A stretch of DNA of 64,000 bases from assembly GCA_037447655.1 (NCBI GenBank), contig JBBHKE010000576.1, positions 1-64,000 of the forward strand, read 5' to 3'. The notes below the pieces were generated by a model. The model was not told the DNA's origin, searched no databases, and worked only from the letters and a program-made list of their open reading frames with translations. Position numbers and translations under genes: made by a program. The stretch is from Zygnema cylindricum. Lineage: Eukaryota; Streptophyta; Zygnematophyceae; Zygnematales; Zygnemataceae. Positions 12,216-24,807 of the stretch are shown here, in pieces. Position 1 is the first letter of the stretch. Each line of letters starts with the position of its first letter.

Positions 12216-14155
12216 AGAGTTTTGTGGGCAAAACTGTCTGGAATCAAAATCATCATTTTGGAGTTTGCAAGCGATGGCTAGTTTTCCTTTTAATGGGAGC
12301 TCGAATTGGAGCACCATTTTAATTCTTGCTGTCGATGGTATTGATGTCGAAAAGCTTTGTGACATCTTTTAATTTGATGGAGTCGATCTGACGGTCGAGG
12401 ATTTTCAAGCAGTAAAATGCTGGAGGGAATGTAATTTTAGGAGAAGCTTATGTACTGTCGCCCATTATGGCATCTATTATGTTAATCTGTTGTCTTATTC
12501 TACGCCGACCAGCGCTCTCGACTTATGACTTGAGTGACTAGCTCAGAATAGCCACTCTCTTCCTTTCTTTCCCTCCCTCTCTCTCTCCCTCTTCCTCTTC
12601 CTCCCTCTCTCCCTACGTCGCTCTCTCGTCTCCCTCTCCCTCAATGCTTTGGACAGTTTTAGCATCTCAACTGGAAGGCATGTCGAGGATGTGTTGTTTA
12701 CGTCAGTCAGAGGATAGATCTCTGTTAACCCTTATTCCTTAATCAAATTTATGACACTCGCCGTGTTTATGACCTCAAGTGTGTTTGTGGTAATTATTTA
12801 CTCCGACAAATTTGTATATTCTTTTTGTAAAATTAATTTACTGACTAAGGTCTACGATGTCGATGGTCTTTGTCAAAGATTCTGTGTGATTTATAATTTT
12901 CATTGTCGTGAGTGATGAGCATAGATGGAAATGGAAATTTGAATCTAAAAGACGATTGGTGCCAGGCTGTTAAGAAATGGAAGCTCTTGGAATAAGGTTG
13001 TATTACATATTTGTGTCATTCAATTATAAGTTTGCTGTAAATTTTGTCCAGATTTTTGAGCGATTGTGTGTACAATCACAGAGTAAAGTGTATATTTTTT
13101 GGAAGGGCCGACTTAATTAAAAAGTGCGATGGTAAACCATCGGAGTCCATAGGAACACGCCAAATGTGCATGGAATACAGTGGCAGGTTGGGAGAGAGAT
13201 GATCACACACTAGGAAGTATTGGCAGCAAGTTCCAGAATTGCAACAGTGCAGCAAAAAGCATGATGTTGACGACACCACAAAAGAACAGACGCCTACAAC
13301 ATCACAAAAAAGAAATAGATAGCTGTAGCGTCACAAGAGTACAAAACGTCTACAAATGTCACAACTTCATATGACAATAAAACGTTGTGCATAGTTTCTT
13401 TGCTAAATTACAGCATGAACAAGCGCTTGATCATAAGGTTGTACAATTTAGACAAGTTTTGTATATTATAAGTTTCTGTAACACTCTCCATTTACGGCTT
13501 TCATTTGTATCATTTAACCATTTGCAAAACAAGGCACAACCCCATGTGAACAACGCCTGTCCCTGAAAGGTAAGCCATAAAACTTCTTCCTAATATGGAC
13601 AGTTGTTCGCACAATTCACTGCAGCCAATGTTAAATTCACTGGAGCCAATGTTAAATTCACTGTAGTCAATGTTAAATTCACTGCAGCCAATGTTAAATT
13701 CACTACAGTCAATGTTGAATTCACTACAGTCAATGTTTAAATTCACTGCAGAGATTGTTGGGTGCACTAACAACTCTCGCTTCCAACAACCAACCTTGCT
13801 TCCAATATTCGAACAACCAACGTCTTCAACACAATTTGAGAAAAGTTTTCAGGATCGGAACCTTCTTGAAACTTTTGTTTTAAATTTAACCAACAATTGT
13901 TCAACATGCAAACCACCTGGCTAAACTCCCCATTCAGTCTAAAGACTCGTTACACTCCAAAATGTTAACAAATAATATTGCCGCAATGAAAAAAACATAA
14001 ATCTAGTCCAAAATTCCTTAAAAGAAGCAACCCGGAAAATAAATCAAATCAGACCTACAATGTTATCGACTGACAACGATAACAAACTCGAAAAGAAAAG
14101 AGTGAGCAAAGGACCATTGGGCTAAAACTTACTCTTAAGTACTGAAGATGTCTAT
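12216..14155. other. intergenic between convergent genes
   Basis: 3' flank of the PP2C gene. A CT-rich patch lies at about 12558-12645 and a 21-bp tandem repeat at 13613-13750. No coding region was recognised. Confidence 0.5.
13613..13750. repeat. 21-bp tandem repeat, about 6-7 units
   Basis: Unit close to AATTCACTGCAGCCAATGTTA. Because 21 is a multiple of three, the minus frame reads a repeated Asn-Ile-Asp-Cys-Ser-Glu-Phe heptapeptide. One unit carries an extra T. No start, splice or domain context supports a protein. Confidence 0.8.
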
Positions 14156-14256
14156 CTAAGCTTTTCCAACATTTGAAGGTCCGGAAAGTTGAGGAGCCTT
14201 CATAGATTGGCCCATAATCTGGTTAAGTTTCTCTTTCTCCTGTATTGTCAATTCCT
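14156..14256 (-). CDS. unrecognised terminal exon
   Basis: On the minus strand an acceptor (ATAATTGCAG) is followed by an open frame reading ELTIQEKEKLNQIMGQ and later APQLSGPSNVGKA, then TAG. The charged segment looks helical. I do not recognise the family. It is the only exon-like minus-strand signal downstream of the YLMG exons, so it could be that gene's last exon, but no connecting exon was found and YLMG proteins I know do not end this way. It may instead belong to a separate small gene. Confidence 0.35.
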
Positions 14257-15221
14257 CTGCAATTATCATAACAAGTACATTGTTACTATTAATACATTGT
14301 TACTATTAATACATTGTTACTATTGGAACAGTACATTATGAATCATTATTAGTATTAATAACACTATATCGGCGCCACTAAATTTTGGCCCTTGAACCTA
14401 AAGGAGTGTTAATAACACTAGTTGGCTTTTTCTTAACACTAATTCTTTAGACGGTTCACAAGCAGCCATGTCTTTAGAGACTGAATTAGAATTGATAAAA
14501 CTAATATAAACCCCACACTAATAATTTGATTATTCTAATAGTGATTCCCGGTGTTCATTCAAAATGCGATTTATGGGTCAACTCAATTGTATAAACCTAA
14601 CCTCCCAAAAAAACTTAAAGGGAAGAAGCCAAGAAAACCCTATCTCCTTCTAGAATCATGGAACAGAAATTCACGTAATAACAAATTACGCTGACTTTAT
14701 TTTTACTCATATTCTTTTCCAAAAATTAGAACAAAATATGTATATATCAACAACGTCAGTCCGGTTTTGCTTTATACACCAACATACAAACTTCTCGTTG
14801 TACATTAAAGAATAAAACCAATCCTTAAAAACGACTCTGTCTGACAATAACAAAAGAGTCGAAGATTTTAACGACAAATCTTCCTACACATTATTCCTTC
14901 GTCGAAATCAAACAATCAGCAAGCTGTTTAGACACAAAAAATCATTCAATCGACCTAAATTGCAAATATAAATTTCAAATATCATTCTCTCTGCAATTTC
15001 TTCCTTCAAAGCTCTTTTTGGACCCTTTTTGGACATCCATAATCGAAATACACTACCCAACGCCATTAGTGTTAATAACATTAATTCCGTCACAACTTTT
15101 TTTTACTAAAAATTATAAAACAGTGCTAATAACACTATTCTACAAGTCGCCACATCTTGCTAGATTAAATTAATATTACACTTTCTAATTCCCCATTTAC
15201 ACTAATAATTCCTTTACACTA

Positions 15222-15432
15222 CACCGTAATCGTTATTGGTGTTAATGTTTCTTTCGCCACTTAAAACATCTTTTCTCCGTGCACACTTGTCAGATTGTCA
15301 ATCCAGTTGCTATTGGAAGGCAAGATTCTCAGCTTCCTATTGGCGGTCTATATCGAAAATCCGACAAGTGTGCAAGAGAAAAGTTGTTTTAAGTGGCAAA
15401 AAAAACTTTAACACTAATGACGATTAGGGGTG
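15222..15432. mobile_element. TA-flanked inverted-repeat element with long TIRs
   Basis: Left end CACCGTAATCGTTATTGGTG, right end (complement) CACCCCTAATCGTCATTAG, with TA at 15220-15221 and 15433-15434. The inverted match continues inward through GCCACTTAAAACA and ACACTTGTC, giving arms of about 75 bp, so the element could fold almost completely. 211 bp, no ORF. Same family as the copies at 2019, 2603, 17414, 59660 and 63090. Confidence 0.8.
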
Positions 15433-15576
15433 TAGTAGCCATGGGGCAGTGTACTTTGCTTTCCTCTGAAACTCATTTCATTTCAGACAATGGCCGTTAA
15501 TGGGTTCAACCATTTCCACATTTCGAACCAAAGTTAAAGTTTCTGGCCTTACTTCAAATTTCAAGATTCCTGCTCA

Positions 15577-15715
15577 GTTCAAATGTGCGAAAACAATTGG
15601 AAACGCTATACCTGGTGTCTCTGAAAAGCATTATACCTGAAAAGAACGTATAATACGTGTATATAGTACAGGGTAACCAAATAGAGAGTTTCCAAATGCT
15701 TTCGCACATTTGAAC
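15577..15715. mobile_element. 139-bp foldback element, GTTCAAATGTGCGAAA ends
   Basis: Left arm GTTCAAATGTGCGAAAACAA and right arm (complement) GTTCAAATGTGCGAAAGCAT, both followed by TTGGAAAC. One-armed relatives occur at about 53727 and 57877. No clear target-site duplication was found. Confidence 0.65.
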
Positions 15716-16755
15716 TATGGATTTCTAGCATTTCTCGCGGTGCATCTCACCTATCTGTTCAGTTTGTTTTACTAAACAATTTTATTAACTAAGACTTGAG
15801 TCAATTCAGCAATAATCAATTCATAGCATTCAGACAGTCGTCCTAATAATTGACACTGCACCATGAATCACTAATAGTGTTAATAACACATACGGTCCGG
15901 TTTTCTTTGGCATCTAGGCACAAAAAAACATTAATACTCATTTTTTTTTTTTTGAACGGCTATATCATTTTGGAGTTCAAAATTGTCCACAACACCTTAT
16001 TAACGCCTAAAACAGACCTCGCGCTACATATTTCTTTACTCCAATAGCAATTGACAGTCTGGCATTTTAAAAGTTTCCAAGACAAGATAGCTTAGAAAAC
16101 AAACAGATACAGTCAGTAACCTGCGGCGTTTATCATAGCACGGAATCAAAAAGACACCGATTGACACTTTCCAAGACTTTCTTTCCTGCTCTGTTACAGA
16201 GAAGCCAAAAAAAAAAACATTTTTTTCAAAAAAAAAGGATAACAGAAAAAACAGTACCTGTGTGTGAGCTTAGAGCAAGTGAAAGGAGCTGTGGTTTAGG
16301 AAGGAGTGAGCATTTCATGAGAGGATCAGGATCGTGCTGCGGGGATCATCAGATCAGATCAGATCAGTTCGTTGTGACTAAAAAACCCAGTCAATACTGC
16401 AAAATTATCATGATTTTTAAGTATTGGTCATTTGCAAGTTATTGACATGTCAAGTACACATTAGTTCAACAAATTCATCCACCACAACTGCGGTTTTTCT
16501 GACCATTTAATCTTCCCATACTTCCAGTGCTGGATCCGAGTCAAAAATACATGAACTTGAAAATGGAGCAATTTCAATCACAACCAATAGTGATACTCAT
16601 ATAAAAGAGACTGATATACCCTTAAAGATTCTGCAATTGAGACAGAAAATCCCATAATTCAATGTACATCTCATTTCTGTTTCAAGAAATCCACGATCGT
16701 AGGAACCTCAAAGAAGTCCTTGCAGCGAAAGTTTACGAATGAGAATATTAAGCAC

Positions 16756-19700
16756 CTTAGGGGGCTGGCAATGATTTCGGGTGGGTTGGGGAACCAGGTG
16801 AGTACGAGACGACCAATGAGTAGAGTGTTGTAAATGTTTAAAACTGCAAAACACCCAGAAATAACATGCAGAAAATAAACCTGTATGTCAAACAAAAAAA
16901 GGGAAAAAAAAGGAAAAAGGAAAATTTGCAAGTACTCAATGTCTCTCTCTGCAAAAAAAATAAGACGTGGAAGTCAGTTCCAGGTCTTCATTCAGACGTG
17001 AGTACAGTAGCCTTATCGTTAAAAGGAAAATGAACTCAAACACTATGAGTCACGATTAAAGTTAATAACACGAATTTGGTCGCGAGGTTTTTTTTTGCCC
17101 TCTGAGCACAAAACAGCATTATTAATGTTTTTCCATTGCTCGTTTTGCGTTTCACAATAGTCCAAGTCATTTTAGACCAGAAATAGAATCAGTAAAACTT
17201 AAACAATTCTTATGCTTATAACTTTTTAACGTTAATAGCAATTAAAGGTGTACTTCATATAATCTTTGTGAAAACAACGGCCAAAATCAGCCAGCAAGAG
17301 CAATGGAAATACAACGACTTCACGAGGAATGAGTATGTATTCATGCACTTGTGTAAGAAAACTATTTGCAAAAATCTTACGGCCACCATGAAAAGATTGC
17401 TTAACTAAAGCTACACTGCCCATCCCTATTAGTGTTAAACATTTTACACGCACTAAAACGTCATTAATTTTTTTTCAACCGTTGGGTATTATAGTAAAGT
17501 TAAAGACGTTAGTGGCTCAAAAAATTTTAACACTAATGGCAATGGGCAGAGTAATATGATGGCTGAAAAAAGGTGCATTACATTATCCTGACTTTGTGTA
17601 GACTTCAGAACAGAATTGTGGCATTAACTGTTTATGCTGCTGCTGGAAATGCGTACCGTTGAAAATACTGGCAGTTTCTAACAGAAACTTACAATTGAAA
17701 ATTCTAGTGGTATTTAACTGAAAAAATTACAGCTGAAAGCACTGGTGGTCTTCAACTGAAAACTTACATTTGAAAGTAATGGTGGTTTTTTGCTGTTAAA
17801 CTTACAATTGATAATACTGGTGTTTCTCTAACTAAAATACTTACACCTGAAAGTCAGTGAAACTGACAGTTGAAAATAGTGGTAGTGAATGATTGAAAAA
17901 CTTACATTTGAATGATGGTTTAACTAAAAACTTACGGTTGAAAATATAAGTGGTCTTCCTGGAAATTTACATTTGAGAATAATATTGGTTTTCAACTGGT
18001 ATACTTACAATTGATAATCCTGGTGTTTCTTTAACTAAAAAACTTACAGTTGAAAATACTGGTGGTTGCTACCACAGCAGCAACAGAGTCACTTGGCAAA
18101 ATGGCGGCAAGGTGGAGAGAACGGAGAGGGTGGGAGGGCCGGCTAGGAGGGGCTGGAAGGAGACCCTGAGAAAATAGAATGTCAAGAGGAGTGTAAACTC
18201 AATAAGTCACTTTTACAATACCTCTGAAAATTCGGAATTTTTTCCGTCAAGATTTGAGGATTTTTATGCAGAGAAGGCTGCGCCTGAGGATGTTCTAAGA
18301 TTTCCATACGGCGTAATCTTCACTCTTCTACGCAATGTCCTCCTTTAAAAGTTAACTTTTGCAAGATATTAAGTAGAAAAACAATGTCAAGTTCACCGTC
18401 GTGGAATCATAAAAAATAAACAAATGTGTAGAAAAGAACGGCCCTCTTCCTCTCCCTTCCCCCCACCCTACCCCTTCCTATCCCTCCCCCTACCTCTCTT
18501 CCTCTCCCTCTAGTCCAAAAGCACTTATTGCAGGTCCAGACTTTTGGACGAAGTAAGACAAATAACATGAAGATGCAATAATAACACTTTCCAAGACTTC
18601 GAAAAGTTCAGCAACTGATAAGCATTTGCAAATTGCTTTAAATGATGCCAAATAAGAGCTTCTAGAAGTTAATATTTAAATTGTTTACTATAATTGATTT
18701 GTTAACTTTTAAGAACATATTACACTGAGAACTGCTTTGACAATAAGAAAAAACTAATATGAGGACTGTTTAGTGCTCATTGTTCTAGCCCCGGTCCGAA
18801 TGACGTGGACGATTGTGAACCACAAGAAGAAATTGAATTAAAAAAAAAACCGTCTGTTATTGACGACGCTACTCTGTGATACTTATTATCATTGTGTTAT
18901 GTTGTGTTCTAGTTATTATTTTGTGTTATTTTGTCTTATTTTGTGTTATTTTGTGTTATTTTGTAGTTTGTAATTTAAAAAAAAAACGGCAACAAATTAG
19001 TGTTATTTGCACGGTGTAGTGTTCACTTGAAAGTAGTGTGGCACACTATTATGTGTCCATATGAAAAGAAACCATGTATTATTTCAGCAGATTTACAGTT
19101 GAAACTTGTGCAATCTATTTCCCACCTTATTATCACCTTTTACAAATGCCTAAATAAAATATAAAAAAAAAGAAAAAGAAATAGTAAAGGTCAGATAATG
19201 GCAGGTATTACACAGAGGATATCTAATTATGTACTTTAGAAAGATGAGAACGAAAATGACATAACATTGTCGTAAGGCGTTGAAATACATCACTTTCCTA
19301 TCAAATGACAGAAAATCTTCGAACTTCATTTTTTTTAAGGAGTTGCAAAACAGCCTAAAACCGCTAAAATATTGGAGTACAGAAGCCTCTCAGACATTCA
19401 AACAAAAAAGTTACGTTCGAAAAACAAGCAAAAAAAAAAGGAACACCGTAAGTAAAGAAAGACGCAAAAAATAGACAAGACAAAGATTTGAAGAATATAT
19501 CAAAAATGTCACTTACTCTCATTTGAGGAATCTGCACATTTTCTTCCACAAAGTTAGAGATTTTCTCTCCTTTTGTCAAAAAATCTTGCAATACAGTTTC
19601 CAAAACTGCTTTCACTTCATCAACTTTCTGCTGAGCTGTCGTCTGAAATTGACTCATTCCAGTGCTGACGTCATGTTTAAGAGATTCCAATCTAGAAGTC

Positions 19701-19888
19701 TTTCTCAATTTCTGGTCTTTCGCAATCCTACAATATCGAGACAATGGAGACAAGGAGAGTGATGTGTTGAGAGAGAAGGTCATTGAAGCAGTAGAAGAAG
19801 TCCTATTGGATGGTAATACAGAAGCAACAGTAAAAGCTGCATTAAAAAGAGCTTCATCTTCAGCCATGTTATATGCAACACTCTCCAT
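16756..19888 (-). CDS. YLMG/YggT-family plastid membrane protein, three exons, C-terminus not found
   Basis: Exon 1 is 19517-19888 (124 codons from ATG), exon 2 is 18048-18165, exon 3 is 16756-16843; all join in phase with GT-AG borders. Exon 1 is polar, with a segment that may be helical (QQKVDEVKAVLETVLQDF). Exon 2 gives LHLAAILPSDSVAAVVATT, close to the plant YLMG1 motif before the first membrane helix. Exon 3 gives NFLNIYNTLLIGRLVLTWFP then NPPEIIASPL, diagnostic of the YGGT domain. YLMG proteins sit in plastid membranes; in Arabidopsis they affect nucleoid distribution and cyanobacterial YlmG affects division. The second YGGT half (family motif RGxIPPLGG) should follow but was not found, so the gene may be truncated or have a diverged exon. 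Exon 1 does not look like a typical transit peptide, so the true start could be upstream. Intron 2 holds a tandem array of copied donor sites. Confidence 0.72.
17414..17551. mobile_element. TA-flanked inverted-repeat element in YLMG intron 2
   Basis: Left end CACTGCCCATCCCTATTAGT, right end (complement) CTCTGCCCATTGCCATTAG, TA at 17412-17413 and 17552-17553. 138 bp, no ORF. A degenerate relative lies just downstream of 17040. Confidence 0.65.
17640..18047 (-). repeat. tandem array of copied exon-end/splice-donor units
   Basis: Read on the minus strand, about ten units of roughly 35-45 bp repeat the pattern CACCAG, TATTTTCAACT, GTAAGT, then a T-rich spacer. The first unit is the real 3' end of YLMG exon 2 with its donor at 18047. 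At least seven of the others still carry CTTAC on the plus strand (a GTAAG donor core). Each unit therefore looks like a microexon between AG and GTAAG. Confidence 0.8.
18166..19516 (-). other. YLMG intron 1
   Basis: Intron between exons 1 and 2. It holds a CT-rich patch (18440-18512) and a repeat of about 10-12 bp, TTTTGTGTTAT, at 18885-18966. No other gene was seen. Confidence 0.5.
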
Positions 19889-22800
19889 TTTGTGTCTAAC
19901 TTTCTCTATATCGCTGTCTTTACCTCTCTCTCTCTCTCTCTCTCTCTCACCCCCTTTCTCTCACACACTTTCTCTCTTCCTTTCTATCTCTACCTCTTTA
20001 TCTCTCACACTTGCTTCCACTCTTTTAATCTCTCAGAATATGCTCAAAACAGTCTTTCCTGCACCCGGAAAGTCTGTAGCTCTCTAAGCTCGGAAAAATA
20101 GTGAGGATGAAAAATGCAAGTCTTAGGAGTAGTGGTTTGTTTCACTTGAAAGGAGCTGCAGCAGAGATTCCCCTTCTTGCCTTCAAACATGGCTTGGAGA
20201 GGAAACACTGGACCGTACCAGTGTCAAGATATCCGTACATACATGCACGTACATATTCGTACACACATGCACGTACGGTATTGCAACAGTTTGCCATGAC
20301 CGCTGTAAATGGCGCAACTGGCGCAGTAATCAAAGTTCTTGTATGTAAAACTGTACGATTTTGTGAAAAAAGTACGCTAATCTGTACGATTCCGATGATT
20401 AGGTGCCGGTGTCACCGGTAATTCCCCCCCGTATAATCGCTCTACGCTCATGAACGTGATCAGATTAGGATGAAATAAACATTATGATCCATTCTACTTT
20501 TAGTTCAAATTTTGTAAGCCCTTGTGGGTCATTCGTGACCACTAAACATTGAAGTTTCAACCAGTGTGGTCCATACTGAATAATCTTGCAATTGAGATAG
20601 TTAGCCACATCGAAAATAGCTCTACCTCTCCCAACTATGTGACAACACCTTCTTCTTGGGGAAATCTTAGGCCCCCCATCCTCTCCCTCTCCCCTCTTGA
20701 TAGTACTTACCAAGTGGCAACGACACATCACATTCCCCGATAACAACATTCCCTTCCACTTGAGCCACGCACCCTCCCCCTCCCCCTCCCCCTTCTTAGC
20801 GGCTACATTTTTTATTTTCTCCCTCCCTCCCCTCCTCTTTTCTCGATAACGACTTTTTTTCACCCCTCCCCTCCCCCCCCCCCTTAACGATCAAACATCC
20901 CCTCCGTGACAAATCCCCCTTTGTTGTTGTTGACCCTTATCAAACCACCCCAGTGTGCTCTTCGGGGCTAAACAATCACAAACAAGAGTTATGGAAAAAA
21001 ATAATCTAAAAGACAAACACCCACGTAGGTTTTTTATTTTTTATCTTTTTTCTTTAAGACAACAAAAAACAAGTTATGGGTTTTTTTATCTCGTATCTTA
21101 CTTTCCGCATCGAGCATTTTTTTTTCCGCTCTGCCCACTTCCATTCTCCCACTCCGTGTTTTTTACCCTCTATTACACATTTTTTTCTTTCTTATTACTC
21201 CAAATTTTTTTCTGTTAAGTTTTTTCATTCAACGTATTTGGCAACACGTTTGTGCCCATTCTCCCTCTCTCACCTCCCACGCCAAATATAGGAAACATAG
21301 TTTTAAGTGATTCCAATATCCGAGGTAAATCTGTGGTAAAAAGAGACGTCACCACTATGTAGCCCTTGGGAATCTTTTATATCTTTGATTGCAATTTCCG
21401 ACGACCTTCTAGAATAAGAGTTGTTTTTTTTTTGTTTATGCCCTTTATGACTCGAGGCCAGTCAAACTCGGCGAGCCACTAACTTCGAGCCCCTAAAACC
21501 CACTTACCCCCAACCACTCGTTTTGAGTCACCCACTTCGACCATTCACTCCAAATCGTTGTAAACTCTACGTTTTTATTTTCGAGCATGAAAACCTTTCA
21601 AATCCCTAATTTCATTCGATTTGAGAGACGTCGCTTCATGGCGTTGTGTTCTTATGTTTTACCTTTGCACCTTCTTTTCATACGCACTTGTGGGGTCGTT
21701 ACAAGGGCTCACGGAACATGACTTTTAGTAGGAGATATCTTAGAGGTGATTAAAAGACTCTCCGTTTTGAACACAAGGATTGTGGCTATGGTGTTTTCCT
21801 TACACCCCATCCTTCACTTTCTCCTTTGGAACTCCATGTTTATTATCGACAAATATCTAATTTGGTTAAATTTGTGAGGTGTCTTGGGCAATTAGGCCCC
21901 TCGAACCGCTCATATTTGCTTCCTTTGCAATTTTTTGAGCGCTTCGTCCACTTCTTTATACACATTTGTCCGATCATGCCAATAGATATTTGAAAATTAA
22001 TACCTATGAAAAGACACTTTCAAATATTTTTTCTTAACTGAAACAGTTTTATTAAAGCAGTTGACACTTGCCCACGTCTTACAACAAAGGGATCAACCTG
22101 CCTCGGGTTTTCATTAACTTCTCTCATGTTGCCTTCTCAATTGTTTGTTGAAGGCTCTAATGTGTTTTTTATATTCCTTTCCTTTATTGCAAATGGAAAC
22201 AATACTCTCATGATTTGCAATCTCCATTATTATTTTGTAGTGGGTAACAAAAAGCCAAATGGGGTATCCGCCCAATTGTCGTAGGTGAAATATCACAGCT
22301 ATTGGTGGCTTGCTTGATTTGGATACAATTACAAGCCTCTTCTTGTTATTCTTTTTTTTTGTTATAACGTTTCGGGTGGCTACCCACAGAGGTTTTTACG
22401 CCTTTGCCCACTGTATGCTTATTCTCTTACATCTCCAACTATATATGCTGGTCCTCTATATTGATGTTTTAAAGGTCGTTAATGAATATGATCGCAATAT
22501 TGTTTTTTTTTTATTTTTTACGGTTGCCATTTCCTCAATGTGTAATTTTTTTTTGCGAGTCTTTGATCTTTTGACAAACATCCTAAATTTCCTAGTTGAT
22601 AGTGGTCTTGATATTATTTTCACTGCAACGTACACTCGTTTAGGCAACCATATTGACGCTCTTTTAGATTCCTTTGCTCATTCTAGGCTTTCATTGTTCT
22701 TACATGCCTCTTATGTTCAGTGGCGGATGACACTTATATCATCAGTTCAATAGACAGTGTTGAGCCGAGTTCTATTTTATTTTTTATTATTTTAACCGCT

Positions 22801-24330
22801 TGGCAAAACTTAACCAACTTGTTGAATCGCATAAGTGTGTTTGATGGTGACGTTTTGGAAACATTTTTTTTCTCACCCCCTTTTAAGACTTGCAAGCCCG
22901 CGCCGCACATTTTGTATGAGGGCATTTGTGTGTCGGTGTGCCCGCTTCACTAAAGTACCTTTTCGACCTAGTTTTTTTTTTTTGCCATTTAAAGAGATTT
23001 ATCCCAAGTGGACGACCTCCCCAACCTTCGTTACCCACCAGTGATTATTGCTTTTTTTACGTGTGTTTCACCCACCACCACTCATACCTCGCCTATACTT
23101 CCCCTCCCAATCTCCTTTCGAATCGATGTTTTCCGTTGATTTAAGGAAAGTCATTAAAATTACATTGTTGCCCAAAGACCCTTACAAAAATTTGTTCCAC
23201 ACATGCTCCCCTCACACAACAAAATATATGTGAGTATTATTTTGTGCGACACTGTTGAAAACGTAAGAAGCATGCATACTTGGGAAAAAAAAGTTGATTC
23301 ACTAATTTTGTGTCGAAAGATGAAAAGGTGAGATGGCGTGACTTTAATATGGTTTAAAAAAGAAAGTTGACAAAATTAAACACAATTTCATATTAAGGTG
23401 GCGTTATTGATACCTTCATTTAAGGTGGCGTTATATGATCTTCATACGGCGTGCGATCTTCCAGATGCACCAACAATTATTAAAAAAATGATAGAGAAAA
23501 ACTTCACATTTTGTTTTTTTATGTTTTTATTAAACATGTTTATTAGAGATGTATGAAGATTCTCCAAGCTTTCCAACGTAAATATTGACTGTCTGATGTT
23601 TTACTTTTTTGCATCCTATCTAGCCAATTTCTGACTAATGTCCCCAAGGTGAACATTAGCCACAAAGTAGACGTGTATAATGGATACAATTGGAAAAGTA
23701 ATATACTTTCCACAATTAACTCCCACGGTCGACGCGCAATGATAACCCCCAAGGTAGTGTAGGCCACGTGCCTTCGAACAACGTGGATACAAATCCATTG
23801 AAGCCACGAGAAATTATTTGTTGGAATATTTCCTCCCACGCTTCCTTTGCCATCCATTGACCTTCAAAGTTTGACACGATTTTTAATTCTTGTTTTTTTT
23901 AAATATATTTCCATTTTATAATCTAAACTATTCTAAAAGCGTCAAACATTATTCATATTAAGAAAGATGAATATGATTGAAAACTACTCCATCTTGAAAG
24001 GATATAAGCAAAATTTAACAGGTGAAAAGGTGCGTGGCAATGAAAATAGACGCCAGAGATGACGCTCGGGGGATGTTTAAAAAAGGGTGTATCAAAAGCA
24101 TTTTTAGAAGGAATGTCATCAAAGTTTGTACAATGATACAACACGAACGTACAAATATTGATTTTCGTTTGTTATTACACATAATTTACATTCAAATGTT
24201 GCGCTTCAATTTTTGTTGACGATTTTAGGCATCTAGACGCGACCTAATGGAATATTTGTCAAACTATTATTTCCAATAAACGTGTTTGTACGATTATAAG
24301 CAAAGCCTTGTGGACTGATGTCATAACACG
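19889..24330. other. upstream of YLMG: pyrimidine-rich spacer, no gene recognised
   Basis: A CT microsatellite (19926-20000) lies just upstream of the YLMG start. From about 20650 to 23240 the plus strand is strongly T/C-rich with many T runs. It contains a 147-codon ORF (22310-22753) that is mostly hydrophobic because of the base skew. It may be a decayed retroelement on the minus strand, but I found no domain. Confidence 0.4.
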
Positions 24331-24802
24331 TAGTGTTCTGTATCATTAGAAAACTTATCGCGATAAAACCGATACCGATAGTTATCGGTTATCGAATGGT
24401 GAGGGGTTATGATATATCGCTCCAATACTAACAAATTCCTTATCGCCGATAAGTGGAAAAAAATATAGTACGCTATATAATAGTACTTCATGTTATTTTG
24501 TATATTATATTTCATTATGTATAGCGAGGCATGCCAAGTATAACAATGTGCTCCATACCTTTTTTAACTGAAGAACGAGTGTCCAGTAAATAGGAATAAT
24601 CCGTACAGATGCATGGTTTGAACCATACAATTATCGCCGATAGTAATAGAACCGGTGTTATCGCGATGAAAAATTGATATTATTGGTTTTCCATCGCGAT
24701 AACACCGATACCCACATATTGTGCCAATATATCGATTATTTGTATGCCAAAAAATGGCCATATCGGTTAATGGCATATGGCTACCGATACACAACAATAC
24801 TA
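24331..24802. repeat. TATCGCGAT-rich palindromic repeat, hAT-like ends
   Basis: Starts TAGTGTTCTGTATC and ends in the complement of TAGTATTGTTGTGTATCG, similar to the hAT-like element at 29925. The interior is full of short CGATA/TATCG palindromes. The flanking 8-mers differ, so it is either decayed or not one element. Confidence 0.4.
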
Positions 24803-24807
24803 AAGGT

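Larger units (their letters stand above)
14257..16755. other. intergenic or intronic, with inverted-repeat elements
   Basis: Contains a 17-bp repeat in three copies (TACATTGTTACTATTAA, about 14277-14325), a TA-flanked element (15222-15432), a foldback element (15577-15715) and degenerate element ends near 15870-16055. The missing C-terminal exon(s) of the YLMG gene should lie here, but I could not find them. Confidence 0.4.

Noticed and set aside
16280-16375. Next YLMG exon on the minus strand, reading HDPDPLMK after a CCCCGCAG acceptor
   Set aside because: The splice phase from exon 3 puts it out of frame, and the required phase hits a stop after a few codons.
22310-22753. Reverse transcriptase, because of a LYIDVL stretch
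   Set aside because: No second catalytic Asp and no flanking RT motifs; the composition follows the T-rich skew.
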